Shown one piece after another: positions 53,010 through 64,000 of a DNA stretch of 64,000 nt. The stretch is from Bigelowiella natans CCMP2755 (taxonomy: Eukaryota > Cercozoa > Chlorarachniophyceae). The notes beneath the pieces were generated by a model, which was given only the letters and a program-made list of their open reading frames with translations, searched no databases and was not told the DNA's origin. The translations under genes were made by a program, and so were the position numbers. The DNA lies in the NCBI GenBank assembly GCA_000320545.1, contig ADNK01000342.1, forward strand, positions 53,504 to 117,503, written 5' to 3'. Within the stretch, counting starts at the first letter, position 1. Each line of letters starts with the position of its first letter.

Positions 53010-54616
53010 TGAAGTAATCAATGATCTATTGTTCCCACTGTAACTCTATCATAGTTGTCGAAGCCACTATCACCATCAATATCATCATCATCATCACCAT
53101 CATCATTACTATTATCATCCTCATCATTGACTAGATTTGGTAATTCAACAACTAGGTAGTACCAATCGATGCTCTTTCGAGTGAGGAACTTCGAGAGCGT
53201 CTTGGCGAATTTTTCTCCTCCTTTATCCAGCTTTTGTTGATCTTCGATGTCGCATGCTGTTGAACGAAGGGGAGGACGATAAAAAGTAGCAACATGACCA
53301 GGACGACGGCAGGGAGGAGGAGGAGGAGGAGGAGGAGGAGGAGGAGGAGGATGAAAAAGATTCTGCAATTTAATGCGATGGTCCTTAATTCATAGCCACG
53401 ATAAAAAATGTAGGCTAGTGGCGTGAGAATGATAGATGATGAAGAAGATAACGTGCTGCAAACAAACAATTTATAGTAATTATTCAACTAATTACCAACA
53501 CATCATTTGGACTAATTATTAACACACTTTATCCGAGCGCATTGAACCATACTACAATTTTCACCATCACCATCATGTGATGATGATGACAATGATGATG
53601 ATGACAATGATGATGATGACAATGATGATGATGATGATGATGATGATGAAGATGATATAGATACCGTTCAGCCAGGAGGAAAGGCTTTTAGGTGTCCTTA
53701 CAACTGGTCTTGACCTTCCCATCGTAGGAGCAGGAGGAGGGGTAGGAGGAGCATGGGATGGCACTGACGACGATGATGATGATGATGATATCACATAGCT
53801 TTGTGTTCGAGGATGATGATGATGATGATGATGACGACGATGCTGAGGATGTCGATATTGATGATGATGATGATGATGATAATGATGATGAGGGCTTGTT
53901 CTTGGTGTTTGGTGTTTGCGGCGAGATCCAGATGATGGTGATCTTGGTGGAGAAGAATACGGAGAAGTAACAGTAGTATTAGTCTTGTGCATCCCAATAG
54001 AGTGCGATTTCTCGCTGCTCGCAGTAGGACTCAAACACTTCCCATCCTCCTCAGTATAACCACCCTGCTGCTGCTGCTGCTGTTTCTGTTTCTGTTGCTG
54101 AGCCTTTGACTCTTTCCACTCGTCTATTATTAAAAAAACGCACATACAAAATGTTGGTTGTTAAAATCTAGATGACAGCAATGAAAGTAGTAAGGAGCTA
54201 CAAAGCTATTTTACTAGTGGATGCAGTAGGAAGAAAGAGATGGAAAAACAACAACAACTAGTGTGCCTATTCGAAGATTGATCATCTCCTAGTGATTGAT
54301 GATCATCTAGTAGTAAGTACGTGTTGCAAAGGATAGCATAGTGGAGTGATCTGGGGCTTGAGTGGTCCCGGTGAGGCAGAGATAGATTGGAGATAAGTAG
54401 ACGTGAAGGTTCATTAAGAACGATAAGATTAGCTGAGAAGAAGAAGCAGAAGAAGAAGAAGAAGAAGAAGAAGAAGAAGAAGAAAAAATATATATTACAC
54501 ATAGTAGAAGTGATGAACAACAACGACAAGATTAGCTGAGAAGAAGGAAGAATTCTTCATTCAAAGGATTTATTGCCGCAAACACACACAAACACACACA
54601 CACACACACACACACA

Positions 54617-54649
<33 letters not shown>

Positions 54650-55280
54650 TCTCACAAGTAATGTAAATCTCTTAACGACGCAGTGATGGCCTACCTGAGC
54701 GACGTTTCCATATAAGTTGTTGCAAATGACCTTCGCCTGCAGGTTGATGAGTTTGATGTAACTCAGATCGTCGGAGGATATCGTCTAAAGATGGACGTAA
54801 CAAACAATAATAATCAAAAGAAGAGAATAGAACGAACAAATATATTATTACAATTCTAAATCGATATGGATCACCAATGTTTAGCAGTAATATTACTACT
54901 GAAGTGACGACGACCTACCACTCTACTACCCATAAGAACAAGTGCTGCTGCCGCTGTATTATTCGATATTCGCTCACTCAGTATACTGTGTAGTTCTTAC
55001 ACTCATACCTCATATCTCTTCTCATAATTCGAAATCCGTGTTTTTAAATCAGCCATTGCAGCTGTAAAATTCCTGGCAAAATGCAACAAGAATAACAGCA
55101 GCAGTAACAGCAAAATGATGAAACATATAAATATTCAAGGTAAAAACAGCTAAATGGCTTCGACATCATCACGTTGGATATTATTCGACTAGCTTATTAT
55201 TCGTTCTGCAACATTATTGTTTTCTTCAGATAGAAAAATAAACTCTCCATTTATTCCATTTCCATAGTCGACTATTTCAG

Positions 55281-55328
<48 letters not shown>

Positions 55329-56567
55329 CAATTTTTGTAGTCGGGAGAATTCTTGATCTTCACCGCCATGTTATTCATCAGTACAGCCTCACTGTTGCAA
55401 ATTACCTGTTGTTTGAATATAGGAAGGAAGAGAAGGAGGAGGAGGAGGAGAAATATGGTTTGGGATAACAACAACATATCATGTCGTTCATCCTCAACAA
55501 AGACGCACATACACATCATTTCATTCACTATATGATGATACTAATTACTTCGTGTTTTACATTGTTCATACCCCATTTTCACATCAGTCAATCGTGTTTG
55601 TACATTGTCTATACGCCATTTTCACATTAGTCAATTGTTTTTCTTTTTTTTCTGATAGCATCATATTGGGTCACCTCTACAAAAACGACATTAAGGTGTG
55701 GTGACACCTCCTCACACCTGACAACCAAGCACGAAGATTAAAAACCAACAATTAACGATGAATTAACTTTCCAGGAAGCGAAGTGACGTTAATACCTTCG
55801 GAGGACGCCTCTGCGGCGTTTTTCCATTGAATTTGTGGCGTCTAAGATTATCACCTCACCACCCTGCCATGGCAGTATGGTTTAGTAGTATTTCAGCAAA
55901 GCATATCAAAATAAAAAGAGAAATTCAGTGATGCGACATACCCGGATCAAATATTCCAAGCCTCTATCCAGTGTCATAAACGCGATTTTCTCTCGCATTT
56001 CTTCGTTCTAGATGTAATTATGATGATACAACTTGTTGATAATGCACTCAAACACACGCAGCATATAATATGGACGCGTGCCTACTTTCACGTTAACACA
56101 CTCCATATTAGTTCACATGCAATAAGAAACAATAATTCCCCTAACACTCCATATTAGTTCACATGCAATAAGAAACAATAATTCTCCTAATACTTAAATA
56201 GTGGTAACAAATATTTGTAATACAGATACGTGGGGTGGGCAAGGTGGTACATATGCTTCTTCATGTTGCAAAATACCTGCCCTGTGGCGAAAAAATTTGC
56301 CTTCGATTTGCATCCGAAAAGCTATTCGGGATGAGGAAGAATCAACATACATTGCAGTTGATATGTTAATGTTTGTTGCAGATTACTCACTCACTCACTC
56401 ATTTATTGATTGACCGACCTCTCTTCTGGTTTTCCCTGCGTTGAAGATCTCGGATTCTATACCGCTCCAACATAGAAAGTTTACCTGATGATATCGAGAG
56501 CAAGATATTCAGTATTTCGGAACATGATAATTGCTTTCAACTGGAAACTAATTTCTATTGCACTGGT

Positions 56568-56637
<70 letters not shown>

Positions 56638-56760
56638 TATGCAAGTATCATAGCAAACCAGCTTGTGCGCTATGTAACTTTTCCCCCTTGCTGGTAGCCC
56701 CACTGTCGCGATCACCAGCTGGATGGCGTTGTTGTTGTTAGAATTAGCATTGATAAGATA

Positions 56761-56820
<60 letters not shown>

Positions 56821-57098
56821 CACTGCGTCCCGTTAACAGGTAGTACTTTTCGAAATTAGTCTCGGGATGTAACCACCAACCTTATTTTGCCAGGCAATGT
56901 CGCTGAAGTCGGTTTCCTCAATCCATACCCTGCGCGCTTCAGCATCGGTAAATGCTGCAGCAATCTCGCCCTAACATCATCATATAGAATGAGTGATACC
57001 TCGTCATTGTTCTTTCTCCTTAAAAAGAAAATGAGGAGCCATCTTACCTGGAGCTCAATTTCTCCGTTCACTCTTCCCTCAGGTTTCCCCGTTGTCAT
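48682..57098 (-). CDS. 6-phosphofructo-2-kinase with degenerate fructose-2,6-bisphosphatase domain
   Basis: Sets fructose-2,6-bisphosphate, the glycolysis/gluconeogenesis signal. Minus-strand exons: 57048-57098, 56881-56970, 56659-56718 (TVGLPARGKSYIAHKL, Walker A), 56419-56484 (FLCWSGIESEIFNAGKTRRE), 56277-56321, 55942-56007, 55796-55863 (GGEVIILDATNSMEKRR), 55675-55717, 55329-55405, 55009-55072, 54695-54784 (LSYIKLINLQAKVICN), 54321-54432 (MNLHVYLSPIYLCLTGTT), 53665-54123, 53163-53256, 52607-52703, 51339-52298, about 50998-51048 (ALNSLNAG), 50615-50666 (ACTGMTYEDMEQAMPE), 50209-50269, 49867-49909, 49605-49651 (AVISHVSTLQ), 49219-49262, about 48871-48938 (IPKNTVIELTPSHYG) and 48682-48750. 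Most joins agree in phase; that into 50998 does not. The kinase half is complete. In the phosphatase half the RHG motif reads LTG and the catalytic Glu of CEG is Thr, though the second His (ISH) remains. Two exons add about 470 low-complexity residues (Gln, His, Ser, Glu runs). Start chosen at the first Met before the kinase core. Confidence 0.88.
55559..55640. repeat. Imperfect tandem duplication in 6PF2K intron
   Basis: Two copies of a ~42-base unit beginning acattgttcat or acattgtctat occur in tandem with several mismatches, in the intron between 55405 and 55675. Confidence 0.85.
56099..56190. repeat. Near-perfect tandem duplication, 46-base unit, in 6PF2K intron
   Basis: The unit starting cactccatattagttcaca at 56099 is repeated at 56145 with a single mismatch. 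It lies in the intron between 56007 and 56277 and is probably recent. Confidence 0.96.
56569..56817. repeat. (CA)n(GA)n and (CT)n tracts flanking the Walker A exon of 6PF2K
   Basis: A CA/GA compound run (56569-56634) and a long CT run (~56766-56818) lie on either side of the 60-base exon 56659-56718. They fill most of both flanking introns. Confidence 0.96.
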
Positions 57099-58880
57099 AA
57101 TAAATGCTGGGGAATCCCCTCTGTGTGGAAGAGAAGGGAGACGGGATTGGAATGTTGGAGGGGGGGATACGATGAATTGAGTTCTGATTGTTCTTGTGTG
57201 ATCCTCTTCCTCTTCGTGTTTGCAACTGTTAGGAATTCACACAAGGAACTATCTATTACTACTACTACTACTACCGCCAAATCACCACATAATTTTGACC
57301 AACATCACTTTGTAGATTTCGTAGTTGAAGTTTCTTCGAAATTTGTCTTTTATTAGGGTTCAGAAGTTTGGTACTTTTAAAAGAGGAACAAATGCCACCA
57401 TTTTGGAGTGGTATTGTCATGGTTGAAATGCTCCCGAACTAGAATCGCACGGCATTCTGCATCCACAGTGGCAACTTGATGAATCAATGTCATCTTCATT
57501 GTTATTGTTGTTGGTGTTGTTGTTGTTGTTGTTGTCGTAATCATGCTTCAAAAAGACCATGAAAAGTGCCAAAAACGTCAAGAAAAAGCAGGAAATGAAA
57601 ACCTGGAAATCCAGGAAATCCTAGGAAATCTTAGGAAATCCTGAAATCCTAGGAAATTGCTGGACCGTGTCGCAGCACAGCTAGAAGATTGCCAGAGAGC
57701 GAGCTGGAGGTGCTTGCATTTTTTTCGCGTGCGTGCTGTGCCAAAGCTTTTCAGCCAGGTTGATGAGGCGCAACTCGGGCGGGCAGGTGTCCGTGCCAAC
57801 ACCAGGCCGCGCCATGCTCTGGAGCTGGCTGCTGGGCGGTTTCACGTGCTGCTGTTTGTGCACTCCAGATGACTGTCTGCTCTGGTGCTGCGCTGTGTGT
57901 GCGTGTGACGTGCGCAATGATGAACAATGGACACGGCGATGTGGCACGTGTGTGTGCACGTGCACATCACGTTGCACGTTCATCGTGTGAATCAATGTGC
58001 TGCACTCGCTAGCTCGCTAGCTCGTGCACACATCTGATCAGCTGGCCAGCTCCACAGAGCTCCAGAGCTCTGCTAGCTAGCTAGCGCCACAGCTGGACAG
58101 CTAGCTCCAGAGCTGGCTGGCTAGCTGGACACCTGAACGCAACGTCTCTGGATCCACAGAACAGGGCACGAGCTAGCAAGCTCGTCACCGCATGCGCATG
58201 CATGATGACAATCCAGACAATGCCAGAATGAGGGGCGGCAGCTAGGCAGGCTGCATTGTCATCTGTCTAGCTAGCCATAGCTAGCTGTCTTGAGTCTAGT
58301 CATGCTGGCATGAGCTCCAGAGCTGTCTGTTGGACTAGCCATGCTAGCATGGCTAGTCTAGTTGACACTAGCTTGGACACACCAATCTAGCAATGAGCTA
58401 GCTAGCATGCTGCAAATGTCGATCTTTGATTTTGTTAGATGTGTGTCATGATGAACAGACCACAGCTAGCTAGCACAGTCAGCATCATGATGCGGCGGCA
58501 ACATTGACTGTTAGAGGCTATCACATGAAATGAAATGCTGAGTGCTTGTGAAATCCAGTTGCCTGCGCGAGGTATTTTGCTAGTTTAACAAGAAGGTCAA
58601 GGATCTAGCCATGTGCTCATTTTGCAAATACCAGCACATGCTGTCCAGTTGATGACGTAGCGTGGAGATGGAGCATTACCACTCAGCATCATGGCTGTTA
58701 CATTTCGTATGTTTAATCATGTCATCTCTTTAAATTTTTGACTTTACAACCTTACCATTATTAAACACTTCAAAACACCACCCCCCTTCATATAGCCATT
58801 TTGCTGCAATTTCCATTTCTACCACCACTATCATCTTACTAGCATCTCTTCCTTCTTCTCCTCCTTCGGTATATAGCTAT
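57099..58880. other. Gap with the largest tetramer island of the window
   Basis: Bases ~57650-58680 are packed with CTAG, AGCT, TGCA and CATG palindromes, such as agctagctagctag-like runs near 58020-58100 and 58250-58400. Short aggaaatcctagg-type repeats sit at ~57590-57660. The island lies beyond the 3' end of the ABC1 kinase gene (-) and upstream of the 6PF2K start. A minus-strand ATG frame near 57387-57490 (MTLIHQVATVDAECR) may be a 5' exon of 6PF2K, but it does not join in phase. Confidence 0.6.
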
Positions 58881-59366
58881 CTACCACCATGCTGGAACTT
58901 CATCTAGCTTCTTCAACTTACGATACGACGGAATAGTGCGGAGAGCCTGAGGAAGTAGACATCATAATAACCCTAATGTCTCGATTATCCTGCTACTAAT
59001 CGCATTAAGAAATGTATAATCTACTACTACTACTACTACTACTACCTACTACTACTACTGCTGACACAAATACTTATTCTTCTTTATTATAATATTACCA
59101 AGAATGCTGCAAGGGCAAACATGCCTCGTGATGCAACTTCTCTTGTAGCTTCACCGGCCAACAGTGAGAATATCCCTCCTGCTTAATATAAGTGGAACCA
59201 AAATACGAAGAACACATAATGGTACGATGAAAGGAATTGACACCCATTCGCGATATTAACACGACGAATACAGCACTTTTTGTGGGAAACTCAAATTAAT
59301 GAAATGGCGCACATCAATGCATAATATTTCAAAAGAGAGTAGTAATCCATCCATCCATCCATCACT

Positions 59367-59412
<46 letters not shown>

Positions 59413-60122
59413 TGGTTGAATAAATGAATACATAAATGGCATGTATGCATCTATCTGACCAGCAGCTGGAGGAAGAAGTGACAATAAAAGTCCTGTGTTG
59501 AGAGCTCCCCAAGCAAACAGAATTGATCCAATCATCTTGAAACTCAACTGATAATATTGTTACAATGAAATCATAATAACCAATATGAGAAGAGCTTAAG
59601 AATCACAAGCAGCTTCAATAGCAAATGGGTCGCCTATGATACATGAGTTAAATCAAGAGTAATAAAATAAATACCTCCAATTTCTGGGCCTGCTTTTCCA
59701 CCTCAAGGGCACGAGTTCTAAGCTTCAGATCTCCTTCCTCGAGCCGCTTGAGCACATCGGTCATGTATGCGACATTTCTTGGCTGTCGCCAGGCGTTTTT
59801 GAAGTCTACCGGTCTCAACCCCACGTCCTTGAGTCCTTGATTGATGAAACTCTTGAATCGATTCCCATCTTTAAGATCTACTAACTCGTTAAGGTATGGC
59901 GCAGCAAGGCGTGTGAGGTCGTACTGCGTGTCCAAACGCTTCCCAATTCCATCCAGCGACATGAATGATCGGTAGACAAACGTGAAAGCAGCGGGGAACT
60001 TGAAAGGTTTGTCGTTGTTTACAGAGAAGAAGTCGGATGCAAGACGCTGCCTGTTGTTATGTTCAAGATGTAGCGAATGATTGTGTAATGATAACTATGA
60101 TTCTGATTCATTTATCTTATGT

Positions 60123-60157
<35 letters not shown>

Positions 60158-60186
60158 ACTCATATACATACACAAATTCGAGTCAG

Positions 60187-60242
<56 letters not shown>

Positions 60243-60813
60243 ATTTAGAGTGAACCACGAGCACAGTGAAATGAATCTATCATTATCATTGGCAACAAAC
60301 ATATTAATATAAATAGTTACCTTCGTGTACGCTTGATCTTCTTTTGCTCCTCAGCCGACATTTCATTCTCCCATAAGTTTTCCTTCGCAGAAGAACACGT
60401 ACGTAAGAACAAAAAAATGAATTAGCTTATTGTACCAACATCCTCCTCCTCCTCCTCCTCCTCCTCATTATCATCAATCATCATCATTATCAACAATTAT
60501 GATAAACATCGTAGGTAACCTTTCCTTCAGCATCTCTCGGTTGAGCAAGCGTCTTGTCGAATTCCTTCACAAAATACCTCACCACTTTGATGATGTCATA
60601 CATATCAGCTCTAGGCTCGATGATGCCGGTATCCACCATGGCCTGCACTACAGCCCTCGCATCAACGTTGTATACGCCGAACACGAAGTCAACGAGCCCT
60701 TTGCGTGTCTTCTCAGGAATAACATCCATCATTCCGAAGTCATAATAGATTATACGTCCACCGTTCTTTGCGTCCACAGCAAGGTTTCTATGATAGGATG
60801 TTGTGAGGTTACC

Positions 60814-60849
<36 letters not shown>

Positions 60850-62494
60850 TATCATCAACAACACTGAATAAGAACAGCAGCCTACGGTTCATCGTCGCAT
60901 TATTTGGTATGTGTTGTTGTTGTGTATTATAATGTTGTTGTTATTGATGATGATGATGATGATGCACCAACCCTGGATGAGGATCACAATGGAAAAAACC
61001 ATGTCGACAGAGCTGTGTCATGTAGCTTTCCGCTGATATACGAGATATTTCTGCTGTATCCACCTGAACAACAACAACAATAATAATAATAATGATAATA
61101 AAAAGATCGTAGGAAGCAGCATGTGTTGCAGCGGCAATAAGTAAATCAATAACATGCTGACTGACTGACTCACCCCCATTTCCTTGATCTTATCCACATC
61201 AGTGATCTTCACTCCGGGGACATATTCCATCGTAAGGACTTTCTCGGTTGTTAGCGAGGGGTAAGTACCAGGCACCTTGATCCTTGAGAATAGTTCTGGA
61301 TTTTGCTCACGGAAGTTGTCTTCAAATCTCCGGGCATTGGCAGCCTCTAATGTGTAGTCGATTTCCTGATATCTGTGATGATAGTTCATCATAGCAGTGT
61401 CATCATTAATGTAATACTTATTGGATTGGAGAGGGAAGAGTAGTACTAAGAACAGCATGAAGAAAGACAGACCGACAATGTGTATGTATGTTTGTATTTA
61501 TGAGTAGTGAGAGAGAGGAAGAGAAAGAAAGAGAGTAGTGTTGAATAATATCGAGTTATTCTAGGATTGATCTCTATCATTCTCCATCATCAGTGCTACT
61601 TACAGAAGTCGTTCCGTCTCTTGGAAAATGTTACCCCAGTTCCGGTCAGCACCATCATATTTTGGATCGAATTTGTCCAATAGCGTAGCGAGTAATTTCA
61701 GATTGGAAAGGTCAGCCTTGAAGAGCTCTCTAAGCCCTCGACGTTGTATCTTCACTGCTAACTCTTTTCCATCCTTAGTGGCACGATGTACCTTTTTGAA
61801 TATTCGTAGAGTGAATTGTGGTGTATAGACAAGGACGACGATAATGATAGCAATGGCTACAACAGCTGCAGCCGTTTGACTTAGCACCGGCACCATGAGC
61901 ACCATACAGTATGTTGTTTTGTATGTGTTCTAGTCGAAGTAAGTACAACAACGACGACTACGCATATTAATACAGCAGTACGTACTCCTAGTCCTCTTTG
62001 ACCAACATTCATTCATTGATCCACAGAGAAGTAATAACATATAGAGCAGTAGCTAGCAAGCAACAACCAAGCACTATTATGCTGGGGGGGGGATTCTTCG
62101 TCATCACTGAATCATCATCATCATCATCATCATCATCCGTGAATTGAATCAATAGTAGTAACCACGAAGAGATACCTGGCCTAGCGAGGCAGCGGCAAGT
62201 GGGGTCTCATCGAATGTGTCATAGAGTTCTTCTACCTGTCATTGATGTTTGTTATTCAGTGCATTCAGTTAGTGATTGATAATGGCAGCGAAGAAATACT
62301 GTACGAAGAAGAAGAAGAAGAAGAAGAAGAAGAAGAAGAAGAAGGGAGGCCTAATAATAATTCACATTTGATAAAGCAGTAAGCACCGTTGTTCCAAATT
62401 CTTCCTCTATGATCTGCTTTGCCACGGATGTAGGAAACTTAGGGCAGTTATCCTGAAGCTGAGACAACTCCTCGATATATCTATTTTGTATACA

Positions 62495-62531
<37 letters not shown>

Positions 62532-63720
62532 GCAGTTCTTTTTTAAATTTCATGAATTATTAGTGAGTGAGTGGTACTTGATTCTCCTAACACTATTCTG
62601 ACTTATACTTATGGTTTCTTCTTCTTCGTGTAATTATTCATGCCAATCGTACTCTCTCGGAAGAATATCGATTCTCGTCGATAACAGCTGGCCGATCTTT
62701 ATAAATGTTGGGCCTAGCTTCAAAAGTGTACGACGCAATTGAGCACCCAATAGCTTGCGTGCATCCCTACACAAACAAACAAATAAATAAATAAATAAAT
62801 AAATAAATCATGATTGATCAAATTAATGAATAGTCAACACACTAGTGAGTGCCAACAAGGAGGAATCATTTTAGTAGTAGGATTATTTTAGTAATTCTGT
62901 AATATGTTGTTGTTCTCTTCGTTGTTTATTTCTTCTTTCAGCTTTTGAGCGGCATTAAGGAGGAGGAGGAGGAGGCGGAGGCAGGAAGGATTGTCATTGT
63001 TAAATACGTAAGTGTATTATTAAGTATAACTACCTCTTTGTATGCTGCTCCTCCTCCGTATTCTCGGGTAGAGCAGCAATCTGCTTCTCCCTACCAAGGA
63101 AATACACTGCATCCCCCCATATCTCTAACGTTCGAAGCAACTGGCTGGTTGAACTGCGCTTTGCCCATGTATCTATAGTTATTATAGTGAGACCACGGTA
63201 GGAGGGAGGGAGGGAGGGAGGGAGGGAGGGAGGAGCAGCGAGTAAGATAAGAAGGAAAGAAGGAAAATAGGGGTGCCTATTTATATATGTGATATGATGT
63301 GATGTGATGTATGTATGTGTCTATTTATATATGTGATATGATGTGATTTGATGTATGAATGTGATAAAAATGTGGTGTACTGACTGCTCAATAACTGCGG
63401 CATCATCGTCCTGCATTTTGGTGGACATTTGCGCCTTGATGTTCCCAAACATTGAGAGACCGTCCAGTCGAGCTTGTAATCGCCGTACCAACGCACCAAT
63501 TCCTAGCAGCAAGTAACCATCAACATCCATCACATCTACAACAATCATCATCTCCCAATTGCCACCACTATTTCTGAATTCTGTGCTGCATTTCAAGCTT
63601 GGTTTCATAAAAAAAATATCTTCTTTACTGTTGGGTGCGCTGAGACGGGCCCTTGCAAGGGCGGCCGATAGTAGCTGCAACCGAGTAACGGTTTGACCGA
63701 GATCGTTCGTTGCCCAAGTC
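58881..63720 (-). CDS. ABC1/ADCK (UbiB-type) atypical kinase with C-terminal membrane helices
   Basis: Mitochondrial or plastid ABC1 kinases act in quinone and prenyl-lipid metabolism. Minus-strand exons: 63034-63172, 62653-62766, 62366-62480, 62176-62235, 61604-61791, 61174-61372, 60972-61063, 60520-60787, 60321-60382, 59675-60050, 59460-59547, 59099-59178, 58881-58946; an N-terminal exon lies at about 63386-63720 and the start may be beyond the window. Family motifs: [15 protein letters not shown] (KxGQ), [12 protein letters not shown], the Lys in [39 protein letters not shown], and the metal-binding DFG as [11 protein letters not shown]. After the kinase fold come [18 protein letters not shown] and a second hydrophobic stretch (FALAAFL), consistent with a membrane anchor as in plastid ABC1Ks. 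Usual HADPHPGN reads HCDPHPGN. Joins from 63034 down to 58881 agree in phase except the unresolved 62366-to-62235 join, where a short exon may be missing; the N-terminal join fits a different frame from the one that looks most protein-like. Confidence 0.9.
60190..60235. repeat. (TA)n tract in ABC1 kinase intron
   Basis: About 46 bases of alternating TA follow a CA run at 60127-60157, inside the intron between 60050 and 60321. Confidence 0.95.
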
Positions 63721-63862
63721 GGAAGTCTTCACAACAACAATATCATCATCAGCAACAACAACAACAACAACAACAATATAAACCTCAACTATATGGAAGA
63801 AGAAGAAGAAGAAGGAGGAGGAGAAGAAGGTGGAAAAACGGAGAAAATACAATGCAACTCAA

Positions 63863-63864
<2 letters not shown>

Positions 63865-63931
<67 letters not shown>

Positions 63932-63935
63932 AAGA

Positions 63936-63973
<38 letters not shown>

Positions 63974-64000
63974 GAGGGAGGGGAGGGGAGGGAGGGAGGG
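63865..64000. repeat. (CA)n(TA)n(GA)n compound microsatellite at window end
   Basis: The last ~135 bases are CA, TA, GAA, GA and GGGA repeats in sequence. They probably lie in an intron or 5' flank of the ABC1 kinase gene. Confidence 0.95.

Noticed and set aside
57650-58680. CRISPR-like or satellite array
   Set aside because: The sequence is rich in short palindromes but has no regular unit length or spacer pattern, and the genome is eukaryotic.

Overview
This window is nuclear DNA from an intron-rich unicellular eukaryote. Genes carry up to about 20 short GT-AG introns of roughly 80-400 bases, many filled with dinucleotide and trinucleotide microsatellites. Some of these repeats run into exons and encode Gln, Ser, His, Asp, Gly or Glu runs. 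Gene content argues for a protist, possibly an alga or stramenopile-like lineage: a permuted NDK-like protein, a CobW GTPase, an ABC1 kinase, a GT61 glycosyltransferase, a SLAC1/TehA channel, a Kir channel and EF-hand/cNMP-domain modules. The species cannot be fixed from sequence alone. I saw no rRNA, tRNA, CRISPR array, intact transposon or prokaryotic operon.

Layout, left to right: a possible last exon of a + gene (1-150); a METTL2-like tRNA m3C methyltransferase (-, ~480-2913); an inward-rectifier K+ channel (-, 5226-8760); a 19-exon NDK-like protein (+, 9905-14222); a CobW GTPase (+, 15470-19869); a secreted M14 carboxypeptidase (-, 20469-24543); an AlkD-like DNA glycosylase (-, 26305-28217); a GT61 glycosyltransferase (+, 28362-30291); an intronless Ski2 RNA helicase (-, 31059-35522); an EF-hand/cyclic-nucleotide-domain protein (+, 36422-40349); a SLAC1/TehA-like anion channel (-, 40949-42388); a small secretory-pathway protein with an SH3-like core (+, 42963-44122); a secreted cysteine-containing protein (+, 45550-47200); a very long 6-phosphofructo-2-kinase gene (-, 48682-57098); and an ABC1/ADCK kinase (-, 58881 to about 63.7 kb, possibly running off the window). 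Exon models were built by hand from splice sites, reading-frame phase and family motifs. Most junctions agree in phase; those that do not are stated.

The genes do not form one pathway. Several themes stand out. The 6PF2K/F26BPase protein keeps its kinase motifs but has lost two catalytic residues of its phosphatase half. The NDK-like protein has the two halves of the NDK fold in reversed order. A calcium-sensing module is duplicated around a cyclic-nucleotide-binding-like domain. At a larger scale, every clear 3' gene flank holds a 300-1000 bp island rich in CTAG, TGCA and CATG tetramers and free of microsatellites, while the four 5'-5' divergent gaps lack such islands.
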